NCBI GenBank assembly: GCA_964236735.1
Contig: CAXSFM010000001.1
Coordinates: forward strand, 62,001-126,000
Direction of reading: 5' to 3'
DNA from: JAIVJG01 sp964236735
GTDB lineage: Bacteria; Acidobacteriota; Blastocatellia; Pyrinomonadales; Pyrinomonadaceae
Length of the DNA stretch: 64,000 nucleotides
The notes under the pieces were generated by a model. That model saw only the letters and a program-made list of their open reading frames with translations, was not told where the DNA came from and did no database searches. A program made the translations under genes and the position numbers. Shown here piece by piece: positions 13,340 to 22,661 of the stretch (positions within the stretch are counted from its first letter, which is position 1; every line of letters starts with the position of its first letter).

Positions 13340-14543
13340 AACTCGTCGCTCTTTCGGGCAAAGGTTGGATGGCGAAAAAGTCTGTGTAGAAACGTTTGAT
13401 ATAAGTTTGCAGCAAGTGCTCGACGCGCGCGGGGTCTTGAGAGGCGACGAGCAAGCCGACGTGATGCCGTTTATTCAGACGCCAGACGATTTCATCGTCC
13501 GTATAGGCGGCGGTGTCCGGGTATTCCTGGCGCGCGAGCGAGATCACAATGCCCGCGTAATCGTCTCGATGCGGCGGGACTTGATAGCTTCCATGTTCTC
13601 CGGCAACCTCAATTTTCGCCCATTCAGCCCAGAGATTGACGCCCGTCGCGGCCTCTACGACTTCGGCGATGTTGGCTCCGCCGACGCGCGCGGCGGTTTC
13701 GAGAAAGTAGAAATGCCCATCTTCGTGCCCCTTGATGAATTCTGTGTGCGTGACGCCGCGCACGAGTCCGAGCGTGCTGACAAGTTCACGGTTGAGTATG
13801 GCGAGAGAGAGCGCGTCGTCGCTGTCGCGCGGAATCGTGCGCGTCATAAAGACGCCGCCTTCGTGCGCGACTTCCATCGGCGGCTGCCCGTACAGATGCG
13901 CGACGCTGAAGACAACTTCGCGCTCAGAGATGATTGAGTCAACGTGAAAGATGTCGCCGGGAATAAATTTTTCGATGAGGTGAAAAGATTGCCTGTCGCC
14001 AAGTTCATCGAGCAGAGGCCAGAGTGCGTCTGCGGCTTTCACTTTCTTGATGCCGACGGTCGAAGCCTCTCCGCGCGGTTTGAGCACCCACGGCGGCGAG
14101 ACGTGTTCCACAAATTCGCGAATCGCTTCGTGGTTGAGCGCGTGGACGAAATCGGGGACGAGGATGCCGTGGTTCATGGCCTTGACGCGCATCGCCAGTT
14201 TGTCGCGGAAGTAGCGCGTCGTCGTGTCGCCCATGCCGGGCAGGCGCAGGTGCTCGCGCAAGGCGGCTGCCGTCTCCACGTCGAAATCATCAAGGGGCAC
14301 GATGCGATCAATGCGGCGCGTGCGCGCGGCGTAGCTGATGCTCTTAATGAGGTCTTCGAGTTTGAAACCATCCGGCAGATAAAAAATTTCGTCGAGCGAG
14401 TCGCGCGGCCAATCGGCCTGCTCCAGTTTTTGCATCGTCAGTAGAATGACGCGGCAACCCTGCCGCTTGCACTCGCGCATAAATTCCTGCCCCTTCTCGA
14501 AGGTGGCGATGCACAGCACCGTGAGCGTGCGTTGATCAGTCAC
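13338..14543 (-). CDS. ATP-grasp ligase
   Basis: A 401-residue ATP-grasp enzyme, of the class that joins a carboxylate to an amine or thiol through an acylphosphate. The ATP-grasp core shows PPWVLKPRGEASTVGIKK near residue 150, FHLIEKFIPGDIFHVDSI near 190 and the metal-binding YFLETAARVGGANIAE near 283. The substrate is unknown and no peptide or cofactor pathway is adjacent. The start is GTG 14543, preceded by GAGGAG at good spacing. The gene stands alone on the minus strand. A long + strand ORF inside it is a shadow. Confidence 0.85.
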   Translation of the reverse strand: MTDQRTLTVLCIATFEKGQEFMRECKRQGCRVILLTMQKLEQADWPRDSLDEIFYLPDGFKLEDLIKSISYAARTRRIDRIVPLDDFDVETAAALREHLRLPGMGDTTTRYFRDKLAMRVKAMNHGILVPDFVHALNHEAIREFVEHVSPPWVLKPRGEASTVGIKKVKAADALWPLLDELGDRQSFHLIEKFIPGDIFHVDSIISEREVVFSVAHLYGQPPMEVAHEGGVFMTRTIPRDSDDALSLAILNRELVSTLGLVRGVTHTEFIKGHEDGHFYFLETAARVGGANIAEVVEAATGVNLWAEWAKIEVAGEHGSYQVPPHRDDYAGIVISLARQEYPDTAAYTDDEIVWRLNKRHHVGLLVASQDPARVEHLLQTYIKRFYTDFFAIQPLPERATS

Positions 14544-14697
14544 TTGTGATTCTCCTCGAACGGAATTTTAATGACCCGCGACTGCCGCATGATAGCTCAA
14601 AATCCACACTTGTAAACAAACTTCGCCGCGCGCTTCGCCAATGCGTCTGAAATTTGTTAGCTTGCACTTCCATTTCAAAGCGACAGGAATCAACGAC

Positions 14698-15582
14698 ATG
14701 GACATACACATCACAGCGCCGCCCGGATTCGATTTTCAACGCACGATCTCAAGTCACGGCTGGAGCGACTTGCTCCCCTTTGAAATCATAGACAGCGCGA
14801 CGCTCATCCGCGTGCTTGAACTTAACGACAGCGCGCCGCCCGTGACGGTCACGGTCACGGGCGATAAGCGGTCACTCAATGTCAGCGTCACTCGGCGACT
14901 CGGCGCACGCGACACTGCGCGCATCACGCGCGACGTGCGGCACATGTTTCGTCTCGATGATGACATGACGGAATTTTACGCGGCGATTTCAAATGAACCG
15001 GATTTCGCATGGATTGAGCAGGACGGCGCGGGCCGCCTGCTGCGCTCGCCGACGGTTTACGAAGACCTCGTCAAATCAATTTGCACGACGAATTGCTCAT
15101 GGGCTTTGACGAGAAAGATGGTCGCAGGGCTGGTCAACAATCTGGGACGTGAGGCGAAAGACGGGCGGCGTACTTTCCCTACGCCGGAAGCGATGGCCGC
15201 GCAACCCGTCGAGTTTTACCGCGACGTGGTGCGCGCCGGTTATCGCGCCGCTTACTTCAAACAATTAGCCACGCGCGTCGCTGCGGGCGAGTTGGATGTC
15301 GAATCGTGGTTTGAGAGTCCGCTGGAAACAGACGCGCTCAAACGCGAGATGAAAAAAGTGCTGGGCGTCGGTGATTACGCCGCAGAGAATTTGCTGAAAC
15401 TCGTCGGGCGCTATGACGTGCTCGCGCTTGATTCGTGGGTGCGCGCCAAGTTTACGAGCAAGCACAACAAGGGGCGCAAGTGTGACGACAAAAAGATCGT
15501 TCGTTTCTATTCGCGTTTCAAGACGTGGCGCGGTCTCGCGCTCTGGTGCGACATGACGCACGACTGGTTCGATAATTTTTAA
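14698..15582 (+). CDS. DNA-3-methyladenine glycosylase/HhH-GPD protein (AlkA-like)
   Basis: A base-excision repair glycosylase of about 294 residues. The N-terminal half is a mixed alpha-beta AlkA-like domain (FDFQRTISSHGWSDLLPFE). The HhH-GPD domain follows: helix-hairpin-helix VLGVGDYAAENLLKLVG and the catalytic aspartate in VLALDSWVRAKF near residue 245. There is no iron-sulfur cluster motif. Members remove alkylated bases from DNA. ATG 14698 is preferred over 14641 because homologues begin near the FDFQRTI strand. It converges with the endonuclease III gene, giving two repair glycosylases back to back. Confidence 0.83.
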   Translation: MDIHITAPPGFDFQRTISSHGWSDLLPFEIIDSATLIRVLELNDSAPPVTVTVTGDKRSLNVSVTRRLGARDTARITRDVRHMFRLDDDMTEFYAAISNEPDFAWIEQDGAGRLLRSPTVYEDLVKSICTTNCSWALTRKMVAGLVNNLGREAKDGRRTFPTPEAMAAQPVEFYRDVVRAGYRAAYFKQLATRVAAGELDVESWFESPLETDALKREMKKVLGVGDYAAENLLKLVGRYDVLALDSWVRAKFTSKHNKGRKCDDKKIVRFYSRFKTWRGLALWCDMTHDWFDNF

Positions 15583-15627
15583 GTGGAGAAATGAAGGGGC
15601 GCGCGCGTGTGACTTCAAGCGCACAAG

Positions 15628-16290
15628 TCATGCCGGTATGACGCCGGTCTTGAGCGACGATGAAGGGCACAGTTTTTCGACGATGCATTCGCCGCAGAGC
15701 GGTTTTCGCGCCTTGCACACTTTGCGTCCGTGCGCGATGAGAAGGTGCGGAAAAACGATCCAGTCTTTCGAGGGGACGAGCGACATCAAGTCGCGCTCGA
15801 TCTTCTCCGGCGTTTTTTGTGGCGAGAGATTCAAGCGCGCGGAGAGCCGGTTGACGTGCGTGTCAACGACGACGCCCGACGCTTGCCCGTAGGCGTTGCC
15901 GAGGACAACGTTCGCCGTCTTGCGCGCCACGCCGGGCAGTGTCAGTAACTCTTCCATCGTTTCAGGAACACGTCCCTGATGCTGCTCGCTGATGAGACGG
16001 CACGCGCCTTGAATTGATTTGGCCTTGTTGCGGAAAAAGCCCGTCGAGCGGATGTCTTGCTCCAGCGTGGTTTGAGGAACGCTCGTGTAGTCGTCGGGAG
16101 TGCGATACTTCCTGAACAGTTCAGCGGTGACGAGATTGACGCGCTCGTCCGTGCATTGTGCGGAGAGAATGGTGGCGACGAGCAGTTCGAGCGGGCTTTG
16201 ATGTTCGAGACTGCAACGCGCGTCCGGGTATTCTCTTTTCAGCAGGCGAATAATTTGCGCTGTTCTCTGCTTCTCAGTCACACTCTCCAA
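15628..16290 (-). CDS. nth: Endonuclease III
   Basis: A 220-residue bifunctional glycosylase/AP lyase for oxidised pyrimidines. The helix-hairpin-helix LPGVARKTANVVL (catalytic Lys near 125) and VVVDTHVNRLS (catalytic Asp near 143) are intact. The C-terminus carries the C-x6-C-x2-C-x5-C iron-sulfur ligands (CKARKPLCGECIVEKLC). The start appears to be TTG 16290, about 10 bases after GGAGAG; a GTG at 16281 is the alternative. It is convergent with the AlkA-like gene. Confidence 0.95.
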   Translation of the reverse strand: MESVTEKQRTAQIIRLLKREYPDARCSLEHQSPLELLVATILSAQCTDERVNLVTAELFRKYRTPDDYTSVPQTTLEQDIRSTGFFRNKAKSIQGACRLISEQHQGRVPETMEELLTLPGVARKTANVVLGNAYGQASGVVVDTHVNRLSARLNLSPQKTPEKIERDLMSLVPSKDWIVFPHLLIAHGRKVCKARKPLCGECIVEKLCPSSSLKTGVIPA

Positions 16291-16422
16291 CGTCTTTGTC
16301 TCTCCACTTAAGATTTACACGCACTGCAAAAATAAATGAAGGGCGTCACACTTCGCGTTGCCTTGTCGGTGCATCAGCAACATGCGAAGGCGACGCCCTC
16401 TCTCATCAGTTCCAGATTATCC

Positions 16423-17574
16423 TCAATGCTTCCTTGTCGTCCGGCGATGTCCGCGCGTTGTGTGTCTCGTGGTGTTTTTTGTCGCCGTGATGGGCTGCGG
16501 TGGTGGCGGCGGATACATATTCTTTTTCACGATGGCGGCTAGAGTCGCCTGCGGGACGGAAGTGCCGAGTATCACGACGCTGCCCTGAACCGTGTTGGTG
16601 AAAGACTTAATCGCGCTCAAAGCGGCCTGCGTCTCTTCGGCATCCTTCGGATTATTGTGCTTTTGAACTTCTTCGGCCAGATGCCCCTGCGCCGCTGTCA
16701 CTCCCATCCCGATCATCCCGTTGATGGCATTGGCGTGTTCGGCGCTGTCGGTCTCGATGGCGGCCTGCACGTTGAAGTCTTGCGCGGACATGCCGTTCGA
16801 GATGCTGACTTGCTTGAGCCAGCCGACAATGCGGTTCGCCTCTTCATTCTGCGGGATGCCCATGCCTTTGAGGTAATTGGAAATCTCAGGCGGAATGACG
16901 ACCGTCAGGCTCGAAAGCGCGGTCGTATTTCGCGCCGCCAGATCAATGAACGCCGCATTGAGCCGTCCCTGACCGCTGCCGCTCGCGGCGTCAATCGTCG
17001 AACGCACATAAGAGGGCGTGCCGATGACGAGCGTGCCGCTATCGAGCGTCGTGGCGGCGATTTCGTTGACCGGGAATTTCTTCGACTTGTTGGTGTCGCC
17101 GGGCGCGGGTTCTTTGTTGAGCGTGACGAGATTGAGCGTCCGCGAATTATATGTCTCCTGCGTCATCTTCATGCCCTGCGAGTCGGCGGCCACGCGCGCC
17201 AGCGTCAGCAGCGCGTCGGGACTGAATGTGCCTTTCCCCTTCAAGAGCACGACGAAGTCGGGAATCGCTGTCGCCGACGGCAGCGCATCGGCCAGACGCA
17301 CGCCCACAATTAGGTATTCAAAGTCGTGTAGATTGACTCCGACTTTCTGCGCCTCTGCGAGATGCTTTTGCACATCGGCGGGCGACATCAAGCGCGGCAA
17401 CGCCTCATCAATGGTGCGGCGTATGTTGACGTACAAAACTCCCTGCGATTCGGGGAAGGTGGAGAGAGCGTTTCTCGTCTCCTGCGCGCCTAAGACATCC
17501 TGCGCGCTCGCGGTCGCGACGCCAGCCAGCAAAACGACGAGCGCGACGAGCATCCGTGCGTAATTTTTCTTCAT
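16423..17574 (-). CDS. Secreted protein of unknown function
   Basis: A 383-residue exported protein. It has a clear signal peptide (MKKNYARMLVALVVLLAGV...SAQ), a middle of alternating helix and strand with no family I recognise, and a basic Pro/Thr/Arg/His-rich tail (YPPPPPQPITATK...HRRTTRKH). The body contains phrases such as FVVLLKGKGTFSPDALLTL and GTLVIGTPSYVRSTIDAA, which recall DUF3352-like or substrate-shielding beta folds, but this is weak. RBS AAAGGA precedes ATG 17574. It stands between nth and the TPR membrane protein on the same strand. Confidence 0.8.
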   Translation of the reverse strand: MKKNYARMLVALVVLLAGVATASAQDVLGAQETRNALSTFPESQGVLYVNIRRTIDEALPRLMSPADVQKHLAEAQKVGVNLHDFEYLIVGVRLADALPSATAIPDFVVLLKGKGTFSPDALLTLARVAADSQGMKMTQETYNSRTLNLVTLNKEPAPGDTNKSKKFPVNEIAATTLDSGTLVIGTPSYVRSTIDAASGSGQGRLNAAFIDLAARNTTALSSLTVVIPPEISNYLKGMGIPQNEEANRIVGWLKQVSISNGMSAQDFNVQAAIETDSAEHANAINGMIGMGVTAAQGHLAEEVQKHNNPKDAEETQAALSAIKSFTNTVQGSVVILGTSVPQATLAAIVKKNMYPPPPPQPITATKNTTRHTTRGHRRTTRKH

Positions 17575-17666
17575 GTCAGAGAGAATCCTTTCAACTGAGA
17601 AGCAAGAGCGTACAAGCTATACGGCGAGCGGTGGACAATGTTCAAACTTCAAATTTCCCACGCGCA

Positions 17667-18515
17667 TTAAAATGGAAGAGGGTTCTTCGAGACGGGCGCA
17701 GGCGGGAGTTGCGCGAAGCGTTCAGGATTGAGCTTCTGGAGCTTATCAGCCGCGGCGCTGATGGCCGCCGGCTCGCCTTTGGACTTCACATCGGTCACAG
17801 ACTTGCCGTCTCCCTTCGCAGCCTGAGATTCTTTACGCGCGGCTTCGACCATACGGAAGAGGATGTCTGCGGCCTCGTCCTTTTTACCCAACTTCTCGTA
17901 GGCGTTGGCGAGGCTTAGTTTGAGCGTGTTCTCCGGCACGCCTTGTCCCTTGCCGTCCAGCAGTTCTTTGTAAAGGGTGGCGGCTTCGTCGTATTTTTCA
18001 TCCGCTTCTTTCGCCTGCGCCAGCGCAAACTTCGCGCGTGAAGCGACTTCCGCGTTGCCGCTCTTGCTGATCGCTTCGAGTTCGCTCAGACCTTTGCTGC
18101 GCTCGACCGTGAGCAGATTGACGGCGGCGAAATAGCGCGCCATGTCAGCGTAGGGCGAGCCGTATTTGTTTTGAACTTTTTGAAATTCCTCGACGGCCTT
18201 TTGCGCGCGCTCGCGCTCATTGGGGAAACTCGGCCCCGTCTCGCCCGGCTGCGGCGTGCCCGTCGTCACCGGCGCGTTGGAAATCTCGATGGCCTTGCCC
18301 ATCGCCAGACTCGCCTCGTCCGCGCGGCGTCCGCTCCACCACGAATAGAGGCCGAGTAAGATCGCAGCGGCGACGACCGCCGAGATGGCGTAAAGGATGG
18401 TGCGCCCGCGTCCCTCCATGCGGTGTGCGAGACGGTCGTAGAAGTCCATCGTCGTGTCGCGGAAGGCGTCTTGCTTGAGTTGTTTCTGACGTTGTTTTTT
18501 CGATAATCGAGCCAC
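17667..18515 (-). CDS. Membrane-anchored TPR protein (YfgM/BamD-like)
   Basis: A 282-residue protein with a basic cytoplasmic N-terminus, one transmembrane helix near residues 40-62 (TILYAISAVVAAAILLGLYS) and a C-terminal set of TPR-like helices (EFQKVQNKYGSPYADMARY, KYDEAATLYKELLDGKG, ANAYEKLGKKDEAADILF). This resembles YfgM-type periplasmic TPR proteins, which aid envelope protein handling. I chose GTG 18515 because AAGGAAAT lies just upstream and the residues before it do not look coding. The tail is Pro-rich. Confidence 0.8.
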   Translation of the reverse strand: MARLSKKQRQKQLKQDAFRDTTMDFYDRLAHRMEGRGRTILYAISAVVAAAILLGLYSWWSGRRADEASLAMGKAIEISNAPVTTGTPQPGETGPSFPNERERAQKAVEEFQKVQNKYGSPYADMARYFAAVNLLTVERSKGLSELEAISKSGNAEVASRAKFALAQAKEADEKYDEAATLYKELLDGKGQGVPENTLKLSLANAYEKLGKKDEAADILFRMVEAARKESQAAKGDGKSVTDVKSKGEPAAISAAADKLQKLNPERFAQLPPAPVSKNPLPF

Positions 18516-18762
18516 TGTGATTTCCTTGCCGCAAGCCCGCCTGTCGCGGCGCGTTCTGTTGATGAGTATGGAAGCGAAGATGCACTCTAACGAGCAGCGC
18601 GAGAAGTTGTCAAGGAGGCGAAAAGATGTTGATTGAACGTCGTGAAAGCGTATTCCAACTGACGATTTGCCCACATCTTGATTTAGTATTGTTCGTCAAG
18701 TCGGCTTCTGACATCCAACGTGCAGCGATGAATTATTTTTTGGAACAAGATGAACCGGCGCG

Positions 18763-19506
18763 GTGTCTATCCTCTCAGTTGAAGGGGGAGAGAGGCTTTC
18801 GCGCCCCCTCGGCGGCCAACAGCGTAGGAGGCTTGTGAGCTTCGGAGAGCCAATCGTCCTCCGCGTCCGAGCGGAACCGGAGCAGTCCGGAGGGGCTGTC
18901 ACAGCGGACGCCTGGCCTGATGCGGTTGATGCCGAAACGCAGTTCATCGAAAGACTGAAAGCGGGCGAGGCGTGGGCTTTTGAACAACTCGTCGCGGAAC
19001 GCACGGGTGACATTTATGCGTTGCTCTTTCGTCTGACCGAAGATGCGGAAGAGGCTCGCGACCTGACGCAGGAGACTTTCCTGCAAGCCTTCCGCTACAT
19101 CTCGCAGTTTCGTGGCGAGGCCGATTTGCGGACGTGGCTCTACCGCATCGCCGTCAATCAGGCGCGCAATCGCTGGCGCTGGTGGAAACGTCGCAGCCGC
19201 GAGCGCACCGTGTCGCTCGACGCTCCGGCCTCCGCAGAGATGGATGCGACGCTCGGCTCGCAACTCCAAGACAGAAACGCCAGCGACCCGGAACAGTCAA
19301 CGCTGGCGCGCGAACGCGAGCAGGTTTTGATACGAGCGTTGCACACACTCTCTCGCTCGTATCGCGAAGTGATCGTGCTGCGCGACATCGAAGGCTTGAG
19401 CTACGAGCAGGTCGCGGCGGCGCTTGAGATTAGTATCGGGACTGTCAAATCGAGGCTCTCAAGGGGCCGCACCGAGTTGCGACGACGGCTCGAAGGTTCT
19501 TTGTAA
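18763..19506 (+). CDS. ECF sigma factor (RpoE-like)
   Basis: A sigma-70 family factor of the extracytoplasmic-function type. Region 2 runs from about residue 65 (AFEQLVAERTGDIYALLF) through DLTQETFLQAFRYI and TWLYRIAVNQARNRWR. Region 4 is near the C-terminus (YREVIVLRDIEGLSYEQVAAAL...TVKSRLSRGRTELRRRL). Region 3 is absent, as in ECF factors. The exact start is uncertain; GTG 18763 gives an extra 50-residue leader, and internal starts such as GTG 18835 are possible. The zf-HC2 anti-sigma gene follows 412 bp downstream on the same strand and is the likely partner. Confidence 0.88.
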   Translation: MSILSVEGGERLSRPLGGQQRRRLVSFGEPIVLRVRAEPEQSGGAVTADAWPDAVDAETQFIERLKAGEAWAFEQLVAERTGDIYALLFRLTEDAEEARDLTQETFLQAFRYISQFRGEADLRTWLYRIAVNQARNRWRWWKRRSRERTVSLDAPASAEMDATLGSQLQDRNASDPEQSTLAREREQVLIRALHTLSRSYREVIVLRDIEGLSYEQVAAALEISIGTVKSRLSRGRTELRRRLEGSL

Positions 19507-19576
19507 GTAGCAGTCAGCGTTCAGCAATCAGCTTTTTAGTTTTCGTTGATTGTCGAATGTTGTCGGCTGATAAATT

Positions 19577-19838
19577 TTCGGGACGAATAGTTGCCCTGCC
19601 CCGGCTTCACCAAGTACCCGGTGCCAGGTGGGTCAGGAGGCAACGAGAGCGTCTGTGTGTGAAGAGATTTCGCTCAGACCACACATCGCGTGCAATTTGA
19701 AAACGAGGCCAGCAACACCCGTTTTTGAGCGCCGCGCGCGGTCATGGTTTGAATCGGGAGCTTTATCATACGGACAGTGCGATTGTTGCTTTCTTTCAAC
19801 AAGGGAGCAGCCGGGGCAGGCCAGCTATTCGTCCCGAA
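19577..19838. other. 262-nt element with 26 bp of terminal pairing
   Basis: The outer arms 19577-19590 and 19825-19838 form 14 perfect pairs (TTCGGGACGAATAG with its complement). After a 4+4 internal loop, 19595-19606 and 19809-19820 form 12 more (CCTGCCCCGGCT with AGCCGGGGCAGG). A competing local fold, GTTGCC (19590-19595) with GGCAAC (19639-19644), exists. Internal hairpins include TTGTTG/CAACAA near 19785-19802. It could be a structured RNA between the sigma and anti-sigma genes or a small non-autonomous mobile element with inverted ends. No target duplication was seen. Confidence 0.6.
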
Positions 19839-19918
19839 CTGGAGAGGCTGGAGACTGGAGCAGAGTTCGGCAAAAGCCGACTTCAAGCACCGGTCTTCAA
19901 TCTCAAGTTTGAGATTTT

Positions 19919-20743
19919 ATGATGAACTGTCAGGAATCACAGAGAGAGTTTTCGCCTTATCTCGACGACGAGTTAACACGCGACGCGCGGATGGCGCTCG
20001 ACGCGCATCTCGATGTGTGCCCAATCTGTCGTCGCGAATTGGATGAAACGCGCTCTCTAATTCGCTCATACTCTTTGATTGCACGTCCCGCCGCTCCGCC
20101 AAATCTCGCAGCAGCGATCAGCCACGCTCTCATCATCGAGCGCGCTGAACGCAATGCGCGCACGGCACATGGCCTGCGCGAGCGCGTGACGCGATGGATC
20201 GAGCCGCATTTAATGCCTTACGCGGTCGGCGCGCTCTATTCTCTGCTGCTTTTCGTCGGAGTCATCGCCGGTTTCAGCCAGCAGTTACAGTCGCTCAGGA
20301 ATCTGGCAGCGGCGGAAAAGTTTGAAGCGACGCTGCCTTATCAAGTCACTTGGATTGATAACAGCGTCGGCGGTCTGAATGGCGTGTTAGATGGTACGCA
20401 GCGTCTCTCGCCGGAAAATTTGGCGGCGTCGCGCGCGCCGTTCACAGAACAGTCGCCGAGTTTGAACCCGCGCGGCGCGCTGGCGAAACTCGCCCTGTCG
20501 CCTTCGGACAGCTTGAGTCCAGATGATGACGATATGATCGTCGTCGCCGACGTGTACAGCAATGGCAGCGCGTCGCTCGCAGCCATCGTCGAACCGCCGC
20601 GCAACCCGCGTATGCTCGATGAGCTTCAAGATGCCCTGCGTAAAAATCCTGCCTTCGTGCCCGCTTCGCTCGACCGTCGCCCGCAGACGATGCGCGTCGT
20701 CTTCGCCCTTCAGAAAATGAATGTGCCTGAACGAAGCTACTGA
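19919..20743 (+). CDS. Anti-sigma factor with zf-HC2 domain
   Basis: A 274-residue membrane protein. The N-terminal zinc-binding anti-sigma motif HLDVCPICRREL (H-x3-C-x2-C) is near residue 30, and one transmembrane helix lies near 100-120 (PYAVGALYSLLLFVGVIAGF). The extracytoplasmic C-terminal domain (about 150 residues) is unrecognised and presumably senses the signal. It most likely binds the ECF sigma factor encoded upstream. The start may be the second of two adjacent ATG-type codons (19919 or 19922). Confidence 0.85.
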   Translation: MMNCQESQREFSPYLDDELTRDARMALDAHLDVCPICRRELDETRSLIRSYSLIARPAAPPNLAAAISHALIIERAERNARTAHGLRERVTRWIEPHLMPYAVGALYSLLLFVGVIAGFSQQLQSLRNLAAAEKFEATLPYQVTWIDNSVGGLNGVLDGTQRLSPENLAASRAPFTEQSPSLNPRGALAKLALSPSDSLSPDDDDMIVVADVYSNGSASLAAIVEPPRNPRMLDELQDALRKNPAFVPASLDRRPQTMRVVFALQKMNVPERSY

Positions 20744-20777
20744 TTGAGTTGAGCTAACACAGTGCATGTGAAACGTA

Positions 20778-20807
20778 AAAGCCCGCGACATATCCGTCGC
20801 GGGCTTT
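20778..20807. terminator. Bidirectional terminator
   Basis: GCCCGCGAC (20781-20789) pairs with GTCGCGGGC (20796-20804), flanked by AAA on the left and TTT on the right. It lies between the convergent anti-sigma and TPR genes and would serve both. Confidence 0.8.
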
Positions 20808-20848
20808 CTTGTTTACATCCACTTTCGGCTGACTGAACACAAAGCGGC

Positions 20849-22369
20849 TCATTTCAGCAACGGGTAAAGTTTTTGCGCCAGACCCGGATTGATCGGGATC
20901 AGTTTGTTATAAGTCTCGACGGCCTTGTTGCGGTCGCCGCTCTTGCGATAAGCATAGGCCAGATTGAAGAGCGCGCCGGCATAATCCGGCTTCAGACGGA
21001 CGGCTTCAGCGTGTGCGGCGATGGCTTCTTTGAAGCGTCCCATACTTCCATAGGCGACGCCGAGATTGTTGTGAGCCTCTGCCCAATCGCTACGCCCGCT
21101 GATGGCCTTCGAGAAAGAATCCACCGCCTGTTGAAACAATTTCTTGCGCTCGGAATCTTTCACTCCACCCGCCTGCGCCTGCCGGCTGTAGGCGATGCCG
21201 ATGTTGAAATGCGCCGGCGCTTCGTTCGGGTTCAGCGTCAACGCCTGTTTCAGAATGTTGATCGAATCGGCGTACTGGTTCGAGTTGTTATAAACCCATC
21301 CGAGATTGACGTAAGCGTCTATGTAATCCGGTTTGAGCCGGATCGCTTCTTTGAGCGCGGCGGCGGCCTCCGGCCAGTGACGCTCGCGACCGAGCGAATA
21401 GCCGAGATAGTGCTGAACTTCAGCGTCGTCCGGTTTGAGATGCAACGCTTCCCTGTAAACCGGAATGGCTTCGGCGTAATGGCCTTGTCCGCGATAAGCG
21501 TCGCCGAGATTCGATTGCGCTTCCGCATCGCCCGGCTTGAGACGCACGACCTGCTTGTAAGCCTCGACCGCCTCCGCATATTTTTGCTGTTTGTAGAGCG
21601 CGTCACCGAGATCGAATTGCGCTTCCACATAGCCGGGCTTCAGACGCACGGCTTGCCTGAAAGCTTCGATGGCTTTATCAGTCTGCCCTGCGCTCTCGTA
21701 AGCATTGCCGAGCGTGTAAAACGTCTCGGCATTTTTCGGATCGAGGCGAGATGCGCTCTCATAAGCGGCGGCGGCCTGCGCGGGCTGATTCAATTTTGTG
21801 TAGGACGCGCCGAGATAGGTAAAGGCGTCGTCATCCTGCGCGTCAAGTTGCGTCGCTTTGGCGAGTGCCTCAGACGCTTCGCTGTATTTGCCGAGTTGAT
21901 AGAGCGAGAAACCGAGATTCGACTGCGCCTCTTCATACGCGGGCTTCAACCGCAAAGCATCCCTGAAAAATCCGATGGCCTCTTCGTAGTGACCGGCATT
22001 GCTCGCCGTCTCGCCTTTCACGTTCAATGATTCAGCCGTCACCGACGGCTTTTTGACGACGGGCGGCTTATCGGGTTTCTTCGGATCATGATGGTTATTG
22101 TTCGCCACCGGAGGCGGCACGACGACGACAGGCGGCGGATTCGACGCGACGACGACGCGCTTGCGGCGCGGGGCGACAGCGGTACGCTGTGCTGACACTG
22201 TCTCGCGTCTCTGCTGGTGACGTTTCGCGCTCGGCGGTTCGATGAAGACGCCCGCGCTGCTGACGAGATCGTTTTCTTGCGCGCGTGCCGCGCTGGTCTG
22301 TGTGAACACGAGTGCGAGGGCGAGCATGAAAATGACGCTCAGGCGTAAACGGGGGTCGTGCCTCAACAT
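20849..22369 (-). CDS. Secreted TPR-repeat protein
   Basis: A 506-residue exported protein. The signal peptide is MLRHDPRLRLSVIFMLALAL...ARAQ. A basic and Pro/Val-rich linker (about 50-110; VVVVPPPVANNNHHDPKKPD) follows, then about eleven consecutive canonical TPRs from residue 110 to the end (repeating A-x-x-xLG-x-A-x-x-x-x-G-x-x-x-x-A). TPR arrays bind partner proteins; no enzymatic domain is present. The + strand ORF covering most of it is a shadow of the repeated codons. It is convergent with the anti-sigma gene. Confidence 0.88.
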   Translation of the reverse strand: MLRHDPRLRLSVIFMLALALVFTQTSAARAQENDLVSSAGVFIEPPSAKRHQQRRETVSAQRTAVAPRRKRVVVASNPPPVVVVPPPVANNNHHDPKKPDKPPVVKKPSVTAESLNVKGETASNAGHYEEAIGFFRDALRLKPAYEEAQSNLGFSLYQLGKYSEASEALAKATQLDAQDDDAFTYLGASYTKLNQPAQAAAAYESASRLDPKNAETFYTLGNAYESAGQTDKAIEAFRQAVRLKPGYVEAQFDLGDALYKQQKYAEAVEAYKQVVRLKPGDAEAQSNLGDAYRGQGHYAEAIPVYREALHLKPDDAEVQHYLGYSLGRERHWPEAAAALKEAIRLKPDYIDAYVNLGWVYNNSNQYADSINILKQALTLNPNEAPAHFNIGIAYSRQAQAGGVKDSERKKLFQQAVDSFSKAISGRSDWAEAHNNLGVAYGSMGRFKEAIAAHAEAVRLKPDYAGALFNLAYAYRKSGDRNKAVETYNKLIPINPGLAQKLYPLLK

Positions 22370-22661
22370 GTTTATCTTACGCTCCTACTTTCTACCAGCC
22401 AGCTTGCCGGCCTCAATCATTGATGAACAAAAGCGGAGGCAGCGTTGGCTCGCATACTTGACGCGCAGAGTATCGCAAAGAAAAGTGTACATGAAAAGAA
22501 TTATCAACCGTGCATTCTAAACCTCTCTGACTAACATCAAACATGCGTTTCAACATTCAAATAAAAAATGAAGACTCTGTTTTGTGCCGCTTGCATCGTT
22601 ATGTTAAGACTATCGCGATTTTTCTATTCGACATTCGCATGAAGGGAATTTTTAATTAATC

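Noticed and set aside
20873..22030. 385-codon + strand ORF
   Set aside because: A mirror of the TPR repeats on the minus strand; its apparent repeats come from the antisense of TPR codons.
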